Shown here: piece by piece, positions 30,282-41,992 of the stretch
How the letters are laid out: every line of letters starts with the position of its first letter
Numbering within the stretch: position 1 is the stretch's first letter
NCBI RefSeq assembly: GCF_027497215.1
Contig: NZ_CP114904.1
Coordinates: 7,036,501 to 7,100,500, forward strand
Length of the DNA: 64,000 bases
Reading direction: 5' to 3'
Source: Micromonospora sp. WMMD812
GTDB taxonomy: Bacteria; Actinomycetota; Actinomycetes; Mycobacteriales; Micromonosporaceae
Program-made: the position numbers and the translations under genes
Notes under the pieces: model-generated
What the model was told of the DNA's origin: nothing
The model's input: the letters and a program-made list of their open reading frames with translations, nothing else
Databases searched by the model: none

Positions 30282-31365
30282 CGCGGTGCGGCTGACCGCG
30301 GCGGCGTACCGGGTGCCGGCCGACAGCCCCGAGGGTGACGGCACGTTGGCCTGGTCCAGCACCACGATGGTGCTCGTCCGTGCGGAGGTCGACGGGTACA
30401 CCGGTCTCGGGTGGACCTATGGGCCGACGGCCGTGGTGACGGTGCTGACGGAGCTGCTGGCACCGGTCGTCACGGGCCTCGACCCGGACGACGTGCCGGC
30501 CGTGTGGTCGGCCATGCGGCGGCGTTTGCGCAACGCCGGACGGCCCGGGGTGGCGGGCCTGGCGCTGTCCGCCGCCGATTGCGCGGTCTGGGACCTCAAG
30601 GCCCGCCGGCACGGCCTGTCGATCGCCCGGCTGCTCGGCACCGCCCGCCGGCGGGTCCCGGTCTACGGCAGCGGCGGCTTCACCACCTATGACGCCGAGC
30701 AGCAGCACCGGCAGCTCTCCCGCTGGGTGCACGAGGACGGCATCCCCCGCATCAAGATCAAGATCGGCGAGTCGGGTGGCACCGAGGTGGCGCGGGACCT
30801 GGCCCGGATGGCGGCCGCCCGGCGCACCATCGGGGACGAGGCCGAGCTGTACGTCGACGCGAACGGCGGGTACCAGCGCAAGCAGGCGGTCCGGGTGGCC
30901 CGGGCCGCCACCGACCTCGACGTGCGCTGGTACGAGGAACCCGTCAGCTCCGACGATCTCGAAGGGTTGGGCCTGGTCCGTGACCAGGTGCTGCCCGACG
31001 TGACGGCCGGTGAGTACGGCTTCGACCTGGTCTACTTCCACCGGATGGCCCCGTACGTCGACTGCCTGCAGATCGACGTCACCCGCTGCGGCGGCATCAG
31101 CGAATTCCTGCGGGTGGCGGCGGTCGCCGCCGCGGCCGGCCTGGAGGTCTCCGCGCACTGCGCACCCCACCAGCACCTGGCGGTGGCCGCGGCCACGCCG
31201 AATCTGCGGCACATCGAATGGTTCCACGACCACGTACGCATCGAGTCGGTGCTCTTCGACGGCGCGGTGTCCGCGAGCGGGGGTGCGGCGGAGGTGAGCC
31301 TGGATCGACCGGGCCACGGGTTGCAGCTGCGCGCTGGCGACGCGGAGGCCTACCGGGTGGGCTGA
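30271..31365 (+). CDS. Mandelate racemase/muconate-lactonizing (enolase superfamily) enzyme
   Basis: A 364-residue enolase-superfamily protein. The KxK base pair is in IKIKIGE (about 160-166), metal ligands in YVDANGG (about 194), EEPVS (about 221) and AGEYG (about 247), and a HCAPHQH motif near 297 supplies the acid-base His. Such enzymes dehydrate or epimerise acid sugars. GTG 30271 overlaps the preceding gene by 11 bases; GTG 30286 is an alternative. The operon context suggests sugar-acid catabolism. Confidence 0.88.
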   Translation: MPGDAVRLTAAAYRVPADSPEGDGTLAWSSTTMVLVRAEVDGYTGLGWTYGPTAVVTVLTELLAPVVTGLDPDDVPAVWSAMRRRLRNAGRPGVAGLALSAADCAVWDLKARRHGLSIARLLGTARRRVPVYGSGGFTTYDAEQQHRQLSRWVHEDGIPRIKIKIGESGGTEVARDLARMAAARRTIGDEAELYVDANGGYQRKQAVRVARAATDLDVRWYEEPVSSDDLEGLGLVRDQVLPDVTAGEYGFDLVYFHRMAPYVDCLQIDVTRCGGISEFLRVAAVAAAAGLEVSAHCAPHQHLAVAAATPNLRHIEWFHDHVRIESVLFDGAVSASGGAAEVSLDRPGHGLQLRAGDAEAYRVG

Positions 31366-31381
31366 AGCCCGTCGCCTCCAA

Positions 31382-33202
31382 TCAGGGCTTCGGCAGGCCG
31401 GTCGTCGCTCCTCCGGGCGACGGGCACGGGACCGCCTGGCCGAGGGTCACGGCGGTCTCCAACATCAGCGCGTGGACGAAGGCCTGCGGCAGATTGCCCC
31501 GCAACTGCCGTTGCCGGACGTCGTACTCCTCGGTGAACAACCCGGGCGGGCCGCAGGCCGCCCGGTTGCGCTCGAACCAGCGGTTCGCCTCCACCACGTC
31601 GCCGGCCTGCCAGGCGGCGAGCGATGCCGCGTAGCCGCAGAGCGAGAAGGCGCCCTCCGCGTCGCCCAGCGGGCGAGGGTCGGGGCGGAACCGGTACAGG
31701 TAGCCGTCGCTTTCCAGCTCCGCCAGGACCACCCGCCGGGTCGCCTCCGTACGCGGGTCGCCGGGGCGCAGCGCACCCCGGATCGCCGGAAACAGCAGTG
31801 CCGAGTCCACCCGCTCGTCGTCATACGCCCGCTGCCAACGCCCGGACGGGTGGTGGCCGTGTGCCGCCACGTCGGCGAGGATGGCATCGGCCAGGGCCGC
31901 CCACCGCGCCGCTCGCCCGCGGGTGGCCACCTCGGCTGCCGAGCGCAGCCCGGCCACGCACATCAACTTCGAGTGGGTCCACTGTCGGGGGCGCAGCTCC
32001 CAGATCCCCGCGTCCGGCTGCCGCCACCGGTCGGCGATCGTCCGCGCGACGAGCTCCATCGCCCGCCAGGAGTCGGCGTCCACCCGGTCGTACCTCGCGG
32101 CCGTGCCGAGCAGGTGCAGGACCTCGCCGAAGACGTCGAGCTGAAACTGCGTGCGCACCCAGTTGCCGATCCGCGGCGGCGCGCCCGGATACCCCTCGAG
32201 GTGGCTCAGCTCCTGCTGTTCCGGCACCGGGTCGCCGCCGACCGTGTAGGCCGGGGCGAGCTGGTCCCCGTCGGCCAGTACCCGTTCGGTGAGAAAGGCC
32301 ACGGCCTCGTCCAGGAGGTCGTACCGGCCGATCAGCGCGGACGCGCGGCCGGCGAAGGCCTGGTCCCGCAGCCACGCGTAGCGGTAGTCGTAGTTGCGAC
32401 CGGCCAGCGCCCGCTCGGGCAGCGCCGTGGTCACCGCCGCCACCATCCCGCCGCCCGGGCTGGTCAGGCCGCGCAGCACCACGTACGCGAACACGGCATC
32501 CCGGCGCGCGGGGCCTTCGGCCGACGGTGGCATCACCTCCCGCCAGGTGTGCTCGGTGGTCCGCCACAGCTGCGCGGGGTCAGGCGGCGCGTCGTCGAGC
32601 GGATGGGTGGCGATCTCCAACACCAGGTCGTGCCGGCCGCCCGCCGGCACCCTGATCTCGCCGCAGAGGGGGCCGTCGCTCGTTCGTCCCAGCATCTCCC
32701 CGCCGCTGTGCCGGAGATGGAGGTTGCCCGAGAGGGCCAGCCAGTGGCGGTCCACCAGCTGCGTCTCACGCACCGGCTCACGGCCGAAGTCCGCCCGTGG
32801 ATCGAGCCGGACCCGGACGACCGCCTCGCGATCCAGTGCCCGGATCTGGCGCAGCAGCACAAGGCGGTGCTTCTCGCCGGGAAAGAGCAGGCTCTCCCGG
32901 CACTCGATGATGCCGTCCGTGGTCACCCATCGGCTCACCCAGATCAGGGACTCGGGCTCGTAGTGCCCGCCCCAGACGAACCGCGGATTCGCCGGGGTCA
33001 CCAGATAGTCGCCGCGGCCGCCGACGAGCCGGCTGAAGAGGGCGGGGTCGGCCCACCCGGGAGCGCACAACCAGACCACATTCCCGTCCGGACCCACCAA
33101 CGCGCCCCGGTGCCCGTCGGCGAGCAACGCGTACTCCCGCAGTACCGTGGGCCGAGTTCCTTGGCCGCCGGTCGCCTGTCCCGGCTCGTCGTCTTGCCGC
33201 AC
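31382..33202 (-). CDS. Glycoside hydrolase family 15 protein
   Basis: A 606-residue GH15-type protein: an N-terminal beta-sandwich (about 20-240, beginning YALLADGHRGALVGPDGNVVW) and a C-terminal alpha/alpha barrel with RYAWLRDQAF, HLEGYPG and GNLPQAFVHALML. Actinobacterial relatives include trehalases and glucoamylase-like enzymes. No signal peptide, so a cytoplasmic trehalase-like role is plausible. Start is GTG 33202. It converges with the enolase-type gene. Confidence 0.88.
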   Translation of the reverse strand: MRQDDEPGQATGGQGTRPTVLREYALLADGHRGALVGPDGNVVWLCAPGWADPALFSRLVGGRGDYLVTPANPRFVWGGHYEPESLIWVSRWVTTDGIIECRESLLFPGEKHRLVLLRQIRALDREAVVRVRLDPRADFGREPVRETQLVDRHWLALSGNLHLRHSGGEMLGRTSDGPLCGEIRVPAGGRHDLVLEIATHPLDDAPPDPAQLWRTTEHTWREVMPPSAEGPARRDAVFAYVVLRGLTSPGGGMVAAVTTALPERALAGRNYDYRYAWLRDQAFAGRASALIGRYDLLDEAVAFLTERVLADGDQLAPAYTVGGDPVPEQQELSHLEGYPGAPPRIGNWVRTQFQLDVFGEVLHLLGTAARYDRVDADSWRAMELVARTIADRWRQPDAGIWELRPRQWTHSKLMCVAGLRSAAEVATRGRAARWAALADAILADVAAHGHHPSGRWQRAYDDERVDSALLFPAIRGALRPGDPRTEATRRVVLAELESDGYLYRFRPDPRPLGDAEGAFSLCGYAASLAAWQAGDVVEANRWFERNRAACGPPGLFTEEYDVRQRQLRGNLPQAFVHALMLETAVTLGQAVPCPSPGGATTGLPKP

Positions 33203-33343
33203 GGGCGGACACCTCCCACCAGCGTCGCAGCGCGATACCCCGCCCGACCCGTCCTACACCGGCGTCCGCCTTCCTCGGCCGCCGCGGGACTACCCGCCAC
33301 CCGAAGGGGTACGGGAGGCGGAACCAGCGACACCGGAGGTGGC

Positions 33344-34357
33344 ATGGGTCGGAAACGGCGACACGCACGGGTTGCGGTGATCACCGGTGCCAGTGCCGGG
33401 GTGGGGCGTGCGACCGCCCGACTGCTCGCCCAGCGGCGCATCGCCATCGCGTTGCTCGCCCGGGGACGTACCGGCCTGGACGCCGCCGCCGAGGAGGTGC
33501 GGGCGGCCGGCAGCCAGGCGCTGCCCATCGAGGTGGACGTGGCCGAGTACGACCAGGTCCTCGCCGCGGGACAGCGCGTGGAGACCGAACTCGGCCCCAT
33601 CGACTTGTGGATCAACTGCGCCTTCAGCTCCGTCTTCGCCCCCTTCCAGCTGACGCAGCCGGAAGAGTTCCGTCGGGCGATGGAGGTCACCTACCTCGGC
33701 TACGTCCATGGCACCCGAGTCGCGCTCGCCCACATGGCACCGCGCGACGGCGGAACGATCGTGCAGGTCGGGTCGGCGCTGGCATATCGCGGCATCCCGC
33801 TGCAGGCCACCTACTGCGCGGCCAAGCACGCCATCGTCGGATTCACCGAAGCGTTGCGCTGCGAACTGCTGCACGACAAGAGCAACGTCAAGCTGACCAT
33901 GGCGCACCTGCCCGCGGTCAACACCCCGCAGTTCGACTGGCTGCTGTCCCGGCTGCCCCGGCGCGCGCAGCCGGTTCCGCCCATCTACGAACCCGTGGTC
34001 GCGGCCCGCGCCATCGTGGCCGCCGCCGACCGGCCCGAGCGTCGGGAGTACTGGGTGGGCCTGTCCACCGTTCTCACCATCCTCGGAAACCGGATCGCGC
34101 CGGGCCTGCTCGACCGGTACCTGGCCCGCACCGGATACACCTCCCAGCAGACCGACCAGCCGAATGATCCGCACCGGCCGGCGAACCTGTGGCAACCGGC
34201 CGACGGCCCGGCCGGCCACGACTACGGCGCTCGGGGGAGCTTCACCGGCCGTGCGCACCGCCACAGCGTCCAGGCCTGGCTGTCCCGGCACCGCCTGATC
34301 GCCGCGGCCGGGCTGACCGGAGCGGCGGTCGGCGCGCTGGCCTGGCGTCGACACTGA
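33344..34357 (+). CDS. Short-chain dehydrogenase/reductase
   Basis: A 337-residue SDR: cofactor motif TGASAGVGRATA (about 15-26), active-site Ser in VGSALAYRG and Tyr-x3-Lys in TYCAAKHA. An extended C-terminus ends in a hydrophobic helix (LIAAAGLTGAAVGALAWRRH) that may tether it to the membrane. ATG 33344 follows GGAGG. A longer upstream frame is only antisense to the GH15 gene. Substrate unknown. Confidence 0.88.
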   Translation: MGRKRRHARVAVITGASAGVGRATARLLAQRRIAIALLARGRTGLDAAAEEVRAAGSQALPIEVDVAEYDQVLAAGQRVETELGPIDLWINCAFSSVFAPFQLTQPEEFRRAMEVTYLGYVHGTRVALAHMAPRDGGTIVQVGSALAYRGIPLQATYCAAKHAIVGFTEALRCELLHDKSNVKLTMAHLPAVNTPQFDWLLSRLPRRAQPVPPIYEPVVAARAIVAAADRPERREYWVGLSTVLTILGNRIAPGLLDRYLARTGYTSQQTDQPNDPHRPANLWQPADGPAGHDYGARGSFTGRAHRHSVQAWLSRHRLIAAAGLTGAAVGALAWRRH

Positions 34358-34377
34358 CGGGCGCACGAGCTGCGGGC

Positions 34378-35289
34378 TCAGGGAACCAGCACCACCTTGC
34401 CGCCGGCGTGACCGCCGTCGCTGAGCCGATGTGCCGCCGCGGCCTCCGCGAACGGGAAGACTGCGGCGACGGTGGCGGTCAGCTCGCCGCGGACGAGCCG
34501 GTCGACGGCCGCCGCGAGGTCGGCCTCGGACCGTCGCTCCGGGCCGGCGGTGAGCACCACGCCGAGCTCCTGAGCCGCGCCGTCGGCGATGGTGACGATG
34601 CGGTCGGTGCCGCCGCACAGTTCGATGGAGGCCGGCAGCGCGCCCTTTCCCGCCACGTCCAGCACGGCGTCGACGCCGTCGGGGGTGAGGGCGCGTACCC
34701 GGTCGACCAGCCCCGGGCCATAGGTGGTGGGGGTGGCGCCGAGGCCGCGGACTCGATCCTGATTCGCCCCGCTGGCCGTGCCGATCACGGTGGCGCCGCG
34801 GTCGGCTGCGAGCTGAACGGCGAGTTGGCCGACTCCGCCGCTCGCACCGTGGACGAGCAGGGTGTCCCCGGCGCCGACCCGGAGCAGGTCGAGGGCGCGG
34901 GTCGCGGTCTCCACAGCGACCGGCAGGGCCACGGCCGCCGCGAACTCCAGACCGTCCGGGAGTGTGCTGTAGGTGCTGGCGAGCGCGAACTCACCGTACG
35001 CGCCGGCCGGCGCGTCGGCCCAGCCAACCACCCGGTCGCCGACTGCGACGTCGGTGACGCCGTCGCCGAGGGCGTCCACGATGCCGGCCACGTCGACGCC
35101 GAGCACCGCGGGCAGCCGGGTCGGGAAGATCGCCTCCATCGCACCGCTGCGGATCTTGCCGTCGATCGGGTTGACCCCGGCGGCGCGGACCTGGACCCGG
35201 ATCTGGGCCGGCCCGGGCGCCGGCAGCGGCACCTCGGTGAGACCCAGGACCTCAGGCCCGCCGAACGCGTTGAATGTGATCGCCTTCAT
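34378..35289 (-). CDS. NADP-dependent quinone oxidoreductase-like protein (zinc-free MDR)
   Basis: A 303-residue medium-chain reductase starting MKAITFNAFGGPEVL, without catalytic zinc Cys. The cofactor site is VHGASGGVGQLAVQ near residue 147. AAGGAGC precedes the ATG at 35289. It is transcribed away from a MarR regulator, with a near-perfect palindrome between, so it is probably MarR-repressed and induced by electrophiles or quinones. Confidence 0.9.
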   Translation of the reverse strand: MKAITFNAFGGPEVLGLTEVPLPAPGPAQIRVQVRAAGVNPIDGKIRSGAMEAIFPTRLPAVLGVDVAGIVDALGDGVTDVAVGDRVVGWADAPAGAYGEFALASTYSTLPDGLEFAAAVALPVAVETATRALDLLRVGAGDTLLVHGASGGVGQLAVQLAADRGATVIGTASGANQDRVRGLGATPTTYGPGLVDRVRALTPDGVDAVLDVAGKGALPASIELCGGTDRIVTIADGAAQELGVVLTAGPERRSEADLAAAVDRLVRGELTATVAAVFPFAEAAAAHRLSDGGHAGGKVVLVP

Positions 35290-35337
35290 GATCGGCTCCT
35301 TCGCTCTGCCGGAGGGTCCGGACGACTCTCTGGCGAA

Positions 35338-35358
35338 TTAGCTGTCTGAGACAGGTAA
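35338..35358. promoter_or_regulatory. Probable MarR operator
   Basis: TTAGCTGTCTGAGACAGGTAA is a 21-bp palindrome around a central G with one mismatched pair, midway between the divergent oxidoreductase and MarR genes. Size and place fit a MarR-family operator. Confidence 0.65.
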
Positions 35359-35435
35359 CCGTGCTGCGAGGCACCGAAATTTCCTGGCGACGAGTGACCG
35401 CAGTCACCGCTGATCCCAACAGGTAATCTGCCGTC

Positions 35436-35915
35436 GTGGAGAGGGATGACATACCGGCCGGGCACCGGCCACCGAGCGCCGCCGCGGGTGGGCCGGTCAG
35501 CTACGCCATCCTCCGGCTCGGCCGGATCCACCGGATACGTGCCGCTCAACTACTCCGCACCGTCGGCCTGCACCTCGGGCAGGAGGTGCTGATGATGCGC
35601 CTGTGGGAGTCCGGGCCGCAGCGGCAGGTCGACCTCGCCGCCGAGTTCGGCACCGACTCGGCGGGCATGACCCGCATCGTGCAGCGCCTCGAACGTGCCG
35701 GCTACGTACGCCGTGTGCCGGATCCTGACGACCGCCGGGCGACCCGGGTCGAACCCACGCCGGCCAGCCTCGCCCTGCGCGGACAGGTGGAGCGGATCTG
35801 GACGGAGCTGGAACGCTTCACCGTCGGCGGCCTGACCGCCGAGGAACAGCGCGACGCTATCCGCGCCATGGAGCGGCTGGAGGGCAATCTGCTGGCCGCC
35901 CCCGCGGCCGAGTAG
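35436..35915 (+). CDS. MarR family transcriptional regulator
   Basis: A 159-residue winged-helix regulator: RQVDLAAEFGTDSAGMTRIVQRLERAGYVRRVPDPDDRRATRV is the DNA-binding helix-turn-helix and wing (quoted here only by position, residues about 63-105). Long N- and C-terminal helices form the dimer. GTG 35436. It likely controls the divergent oxidoreductase and itself. Confidence 0.9.
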   Translation: MERDDIPAGHRPPSAAAGGPVSYAILRLGRIHRIRAAQLLRTVGLHLGQEVLMMRLWESGPQRQVDLAAEFGTDSAGMTRIVQRLERAGYVRRVPDPDDRRATRVEPTPASLALRGQVERIWTELERFTVGGLTAEEQRDAIRAMERLEGNLLAAPAAE

Positions 35916-35948
35916 TCGACCCGCCCCGCTGCAGAAAGTGAAATCACC

Positions 35949-36431
35949 GTGTCGACTGAACAGCACCGCCCCACCATCCGCCCTGCAGCCGGGTTAGATC
36001 TTGATGATCTCCAGGCTCTCGCGCGTCGCACGATCGACACCTGTTACCGCGGGTTCCTCGGCGACGAGGGAGTGGACTGGTTCATCGGCAGTGGCGCTTC
36101 GGACGCGCACGTGCGGAGTCATCTGGAGCGGGGTGGCGTGCACTGTCTCAGCCAGGACGGCCGAATCGTCGGCTTCTCCATCCTCGATGGTCCCACGATC
36201 GACCTGATGATGGTCGACCCGGATCATCGCCGTCGAGGGCTGGGCCGCCTCCTGCTTCGGCACGTGGAAGACACGCTCCTTGCCCGGTACTCGACCATCC
36301 GGCTGGAGAGCTTCGCGGACAATGCCGGGGCCAACTCCTTCTATGAGGCGTGCGGCTGGGCTCGCGGGGATCGGCTGGAGGGCGAGGGACCAGCCAAGGT
36401 CGAGTACACCAGGGACGGCACGGGCGGCTGA
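35949..36431 (+). CDS. GNAT family N-acetyltransferase
   Basis: A 160-residue GNAT with the acetyl-CoA loop DHRRRGLGRLLL (motif A, about 92-103) and FYEACGW (motif B). Begins at GTG 35949, 33 bases after the MarR gene, so both may share a transcript. Acceptor substrate unknown. Confidence 0.88.
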   Translation: MSTEQHRPTIRPAAGLDLDDLQALARRTIDTCYRGFLGDEGVDWFIGSGASDAHVRSHLERGGVHCLSQDGRIVGFSILDGPTIDLMMVDPDHRRRGLGRLLLRHVEDTLLARYSTIRLESFADNAGANSFYEACGWARGDRLEGEGPAKVEYTRDGTGG

Positions 36432-36844
36432 GGGCCACCCAGGTCGGTGGACGTACGCCTCCTCGATGAGAGGCTCCACATCGGTCGGGAGCGGTCACCG
36501 TCGTGCGGCGGCTGCGACCGGTCTGCCTACCGGAACGTCTCCGGCCTGCCGCCTCCACCGGGGCTGCGCGAGGCCGATCCGCTGCGTGTGCCACGCACTG
36601 TCGGCGCCGTTGCGGCGAGCCTGAACGCCGCACGCCGGCACGGCTGATCTCGATCTCTCCGGTCACGCCACCGTGGCCCCGCCACCCCGACCGGTCGATG
36701 CCTGGCGGGCTGCTGCGGCGCGTCACCGCCGTTACGAGAACGTGACGGGTGCATTTCGACGGCAGGTGTTGACGGCCTCATTGTGAGCGCTAACACTACG
36801 GCGGTCACAAAGTTTTGCGCGCGTCCGGAGAGGAGAGACAGCTC
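36432..36844. other. Intergenic region ahead of the sugar importer
   Basis: About 413 bases; the first 330 show no convincing gene. The last 80 hold the promoter and operator of the ChvE-type operon. Confidence 0.5.
36769..36796 (+). promoter_or_regulatory. Promoter with LacI-type operator for the ChvE-type importer
   Basis: TTGACG (36769-36774), a 16-base spacer and TAACAC (36791-36796) form a sigma-70-like promoter. The operator TGTGAGCGCTAACA (36782-36795) covers the -10 region. The identical 14 bases occur in the araB promoter. Confidence 0.8.
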
Positions 36845-37987
36845 GTGGGCAAACGATTTCTGGCCGCACTCAGCGGTACGGTCCTGGCGCTCGGCCTCGT
36901 CGCCTGCGGCGGCGAGGGAGCCGGCGGCGGGGGCGACACCAGTGGGGACAGCCCCGCGGACCTGACCATCGGCGTCTCCATGCCGACCCAGACCTCCGAG
37001 CGGTGGATCGCCGACGGGAAGTCGGTGAAGGAGAAGCTGGAGGCGAAGGGCTACAAGGTCGACCTCCAGTACGCGGGCGACGACATCCCCACCCAGTCGC
37101 AGCAGGTCGACCAGATGATCACGCAGGGCGCGGATGTCCTGATCATCGCGGCGATCGACGGAACGGCACTGAGCGGCCAGTTGCAGGCGGCGGCCGACGC
37201 GAAGATCCCGGTCATCGCCTACGACCGGCTGATCCGCGACAGCCCCAACGTCGACTTCTACGTCAGCTTCGACAACTACAAAGTCGGCGTGGCCCAGGCC
37301 AGCGCGCTGCTGGTCGGCCTCGGCCTGCAGAACAAGGACGGCTCGAAGGGCAGCGCGACCGGCCCGTTCAACATCGAACTCTTCGCCGGCTCGCTGGACG
37401 ACAACAACGCCCACTTCTTCTTCGACGGCGCCATGGACACGCTGAAGCCGTTCATCGACGACAAGTCGCTGCGGGTGAAGTCGGGCCAGACCGCCATCGA
37501 GCAGGTGGCGATCCTGCGCTGGCAGCAGGAGACCGCGCAGAAGCGGATGGAGGATCTGCTGACCTCGAGCTACAACGACGGTTCGAAGGTGCAGGGCGTC
37601 CTGTCGCCGTACGACGGCCTGTCGCGCGGAATCATCACCGCGCTGCAGAACGCCGGATACGGCGGCGCGGCCAACAAGATGCCCGTGGTGACCGGTCAGG
37701 ACGCGGAGATCGCCTCGGTCAAGCTCATCAACGACGGTGTCCAGAGCTCCACCATCTTCAAGGACACCCGACTGCTGGCCGAGCAGGCCGTGATCGCGGC
37801 CGAGGCGTTCCTGCAGGAGAAGGAGGCGCAGGCCAACGACACCAAGACGTACAACAACGGCGTCAAGGTCGTCCCGTCCTACCTCCTGCCGGTCCAGACG
37901 GTCTACAAGGACGACATCAAGTCCGTCCTCGTCGACTCCGGCTACTGGACGGCCGACGAGGTCGCCAGCGGCCAGGCCAAGGGCTGA
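36845..37987 (+). CDS. chvE: Multiple-monosaccharide ABC transporter substrate-binding protein (ChvE family)
   Basis: A 380-residue lipoprotein with signal peptide and lipobox VACG (Cys near 21). The mature protein starts with [13 protein letters not shown], characteristic of ChvE/MmsA-system periplasmic-type binding proteins that take L-arabinose, galactose and related sugars. GTG 36845 follows GGAGAGGAGAG. It heads an operon with an ATPase and permease and carries the same operator as araB, so it probably imports L-arabinose or arabinose-containing sugars. Confidence 0.9.
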   Translation: MGKRFLAALSGTVLALGLVACGGEGAGGGGDTSGDSPADLTIGVSMPTQTSERWIADGKSVKEKLEAKGYKVDLQYAGDDIPTQSQQVDQMITQGADVLIIAAIDGTALSGQLQAAADAKIPVIAYDRLIRDSPNVDFYVSFDNYKVGVAQASALLVGLGLQNKDGSKGSATGPFNIELFAGSLDDNNAHFFFDGAMDTLKPFIDDKSLRVKSGQTAIEQVAILRWQQETAQKRMEDLLTSSYNDGSKVQGVLSPYDGLSRGIITALQNAGYGGAANKMPVVTGQDAEIASVKLINDGVQSSTIFKDTRLLAEQAVIAAEAFLQEKEAQANDTKTYNNGVKVVPSYLLPVQTVYKDDIKSVLVDSGYWTADEVASGQAKG

Positions 37988-38070
37988 CCGCGTCCGTCGG
38001 GTCCGGTGCCGGCCACGCGGCACCGGACCCGACGGAACCAACCACGACGGGTACGACCAGGACGGTGACC

Positions 38071-39605
<1,535 letters not shown>

Positions 39606-39609
<4 letters not shown>

Positions 39610-40856
39610 CCACCACGAAGCCGTCGGCGTCCCCGCAGCGCGCGTCGTCCGACGACGGCGCCACCGCCGCCCTGCACACCGGCACCAGCGATCCCCGGAC
39701 CCTGATCCTCGGCAACCTGCGTCAGAGCGGGATCTACATCGCCCTGGTCGTGATAGTCGCCCTCTTCGCGGTCCTGACCGACGGTGTCTCGCTGAGCCCC
39801 GGCAACATCACGAACATCGTCCTGCAGTACTCGTACATCCTGGTGCTCGCGATCGGCATGGTCATCGTGATCATCGGCGGCCACATCGACCTGTCGGTCG
39901 GATCGGTGGTCGCGCTCACCGGCGCGGTCTCGGCCGTCCTGGTCATCCGGCAGGGACACCCGTGGTGGATCGGCGTGCTCGCCGCGCTGGCCGTCGGCAT
40001 CGCGGTCGGCGCATGGCACGGCTTCTGGGTCGCGTACGCGGGGATCCCGGCGTTCATCGTGACCCTCGCCGGCATGCTGCTGTTCCGCGGGCTCACGCTG
40101 CGCGTGCTCGACAACATCTCGCTGTCGCCGTTCCCGGCCGAGTACCAGCGCGTCGCGGCCGGCTTTCTCAACGGACTTCTCGGCGGGCAGGGCTACGACG
40201 CCTTCACCCTGCTGATCGGGGCGGTCGCGGTGGCGGGCTACGCGGTCAGCGTCTTCCGGACCCGGCTCGCCCGCATCCGCTACCAGCAGCCCGTCGAGTC
40301 CTTCCCGCTCTTCGTGGCCCGCGTGCTGCTGGTCGGCGCGGTCATCATGTACTTCGCCTGGCAGTTGGCCCACGCGCGGGGGCTGCCGATCGTGCTGATC
40401 GTCCTGGCCGTGCTCGTGCTGGTCTACGGGCTGGTCACCCGGCGCACGGTCTTCGGCCGCCGGGTGTACGCGATCGGCGGCAACCTCTCCGCGGCGACGC
40501 TGTCCGGGGTGAAGGTCCGCACCGTCAACTTCTGGATGTTCGTGAACATGGGCTTCCTCGCGGCGGTGGCGGGCGTCATCTACTCCTCGCGGTCCAACGG
40601 GGCCCAGCCGGCCGCCGGGAACATGTTCGAACTGGACGCGATCGCCGCTGCCTTCATCGGCGGCGCGGCGGTCACCGGCGGCGTGGGCACCGTCGTGGGC
40701 GCCATGGTCGGCGGGCTCATCATGGCCGTGATGAGCAACGGCATGCAGCTCATGGGCGTCGACCAGTCGACGCAGTCGGTCGTGAAGGGACTCGTCCTGC
40801 TCGTCGCCGTCGCCTTCGACGTGTACAACAAGCGCCGCGCCGAGTCGACCCGCTGA
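39606..40856 (+). CDS. gguB: Multiple-monosaccharide ABC transporter permease (MmsB/GguB)
   Basis: A 416-residue permease with about ten hydrophobic segments and the family block [14 protein letters not shown] near residue 95. The C-terminal [19 protein letters not shown] is also typical. Starts in the stop codon of gguA. It ends 45 bases before the convergent lacI gene. Confidence 0.93.
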
Positions 40857-40900
40857 CTCCGCCGGATCGCCGCGGTGGCGGCCGGGTGGGAAACGTCCGG

Positions 40901-41920
40901 TCAGGCCGGCCGGCCGCCACTGCTGGCCCGGACCACGAGGGTCGGCTCCACCGGCGACGGCCTCGGTCCCTCCGCCGGGCCGTCCAGCAGATCCAGCAGG
41001 GCCGCGACGCACCGGCGGCCGACCTCGTCGAAGTCCTGGCGGACGGTGGTCAGGGGCGGGGTGAAGTACTCGGCCTCCGGAATGTCGTCGAATCCGACCA
41101 CACTGACATCCTCCGGCACCCGGACGCCCCGCTGGTGGAGGGCCCGGAGGAGGCCGAGCGCCTGGTGGTCGTTGGCGCAGAAGACCGCCGTGACGTCCCG
41201 CCGCTCGGCGAGCGACCGCCCGATCTCGTAACCCGCGCGTGGACTCCAGTCGCCGGTGATGACCGGTGGGACGCGCCGGCCGGCGCCCTCGAGCGCCGAC
41301 CGCCACCCCTCGATGCGGTCACCGGCCTCCAGCCAGTCCCGGGGGCCGGCGATGTGCAGGACCGTCTCGTGCCCGAGCGTGAGGAGGTGCTCGACGGCCA
41401 GGCGGGCACCGGCGACCTGGTCGACGGAGACGCTGGGCAGCTCGCCGTCACCCCCGGGCTCGACCAGCACCGCGGGTACGCCGGAGGGCAGGCCGTGCAC
41501 GGCGACGGCCGCGCTGACCAAGGGTGCGATGACCGCGACCCCGGCCACCGACTGCGCGGTCAGCGTGTCGATGGCGGACGCGACCCCGGACCGGTCGAGT
41601 CGCTCCAGGGTGACGATGTTGATCCCGTAGCCGGCGGCGCGGGCGGCCCGCTCGATGCCTAGCAGGGTGGCCGCCGGGCCGTAGAGGATGGTGTCGAAGC
41701 TGACCACGCCGATGACCTTCGACCGCCGTGCCGCCAGCCCGCGAGCCAGCGCGTTCGGCCGGTAGTTGAGCTGGTGCACGGCTCGCAGCACGCGCTCCCG
41801 AGTCTCCTGACGGACGCTCGGGTGGTTGTTCAGGACCCGGGACACGGTCTGGTGCGAGACCCCGGCGAGCCGTGCGACATCGCTCATGACCGCGGCGCGC
41901 GCGGCTGGCTGCTGGTGCAT
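40901..41920 (-). CDS. LacI family transcriptional regulator (probable arabinose regulator 1)
   Basis: A 339-residue LacI-type repressor. HTH VARLAGVSHQTVSRVLNNHP (about 15-34), hinge YRPNALARGLAARRSK, then a sugar-binding domain. The recognition helix is identical to that of the regulator at 55943-56998 (only one residue differs just after it), predicting a shared operator, which fits the AGCGCT sites. It lies downstream of araA on the same strand, beyond a strong hairpin. Start could also be the internal ATG at residue 12. Confidence 0.92.
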   Translation of the reverse strand: MHQQPAARAAVMSDVARLAGVSHQTVSRVLNNHPSVRQETRERVLRAVHQLNYRPNALARGLAARRSKVIGVVSFDTILYGPAATLLGIERAARAAGYGINIVTLERLDRSGVASAIDTLTAQSVAGVAVIAPLVSAAVAVHGLPSGVPAVLVEPGGDGELPSVSVDQVAGARLAVEHLLTLGHETVLHIAGPRDWLEAGDRIEGWRSALEGAGRRVPPVITGDWSPRAGYEIGRSLAERRDVTAVFCANDHQALGLLRALHQRGVRVPEDVSVVGFDDIPEAEYFTPPLTTVRQDFDEVGRRCVAALLDLLDGPAEGPRPSPVEPTLVVRASSGGRPA

Positions 41921-41992
41921 TGTCAGGTCCCCCTCCGGGTCATCGTAGCCCCGCCGAAGTCGGCGCGAATCGACCTCCTACCAGGGGCGTTG

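Noticed and set aside
27045..30401. An 1118-codon minus-strand frame
   Set aside because: It is the complement of the FAD/Fe-S oxidoreductase gene, which has clear motifs on the plus strand.
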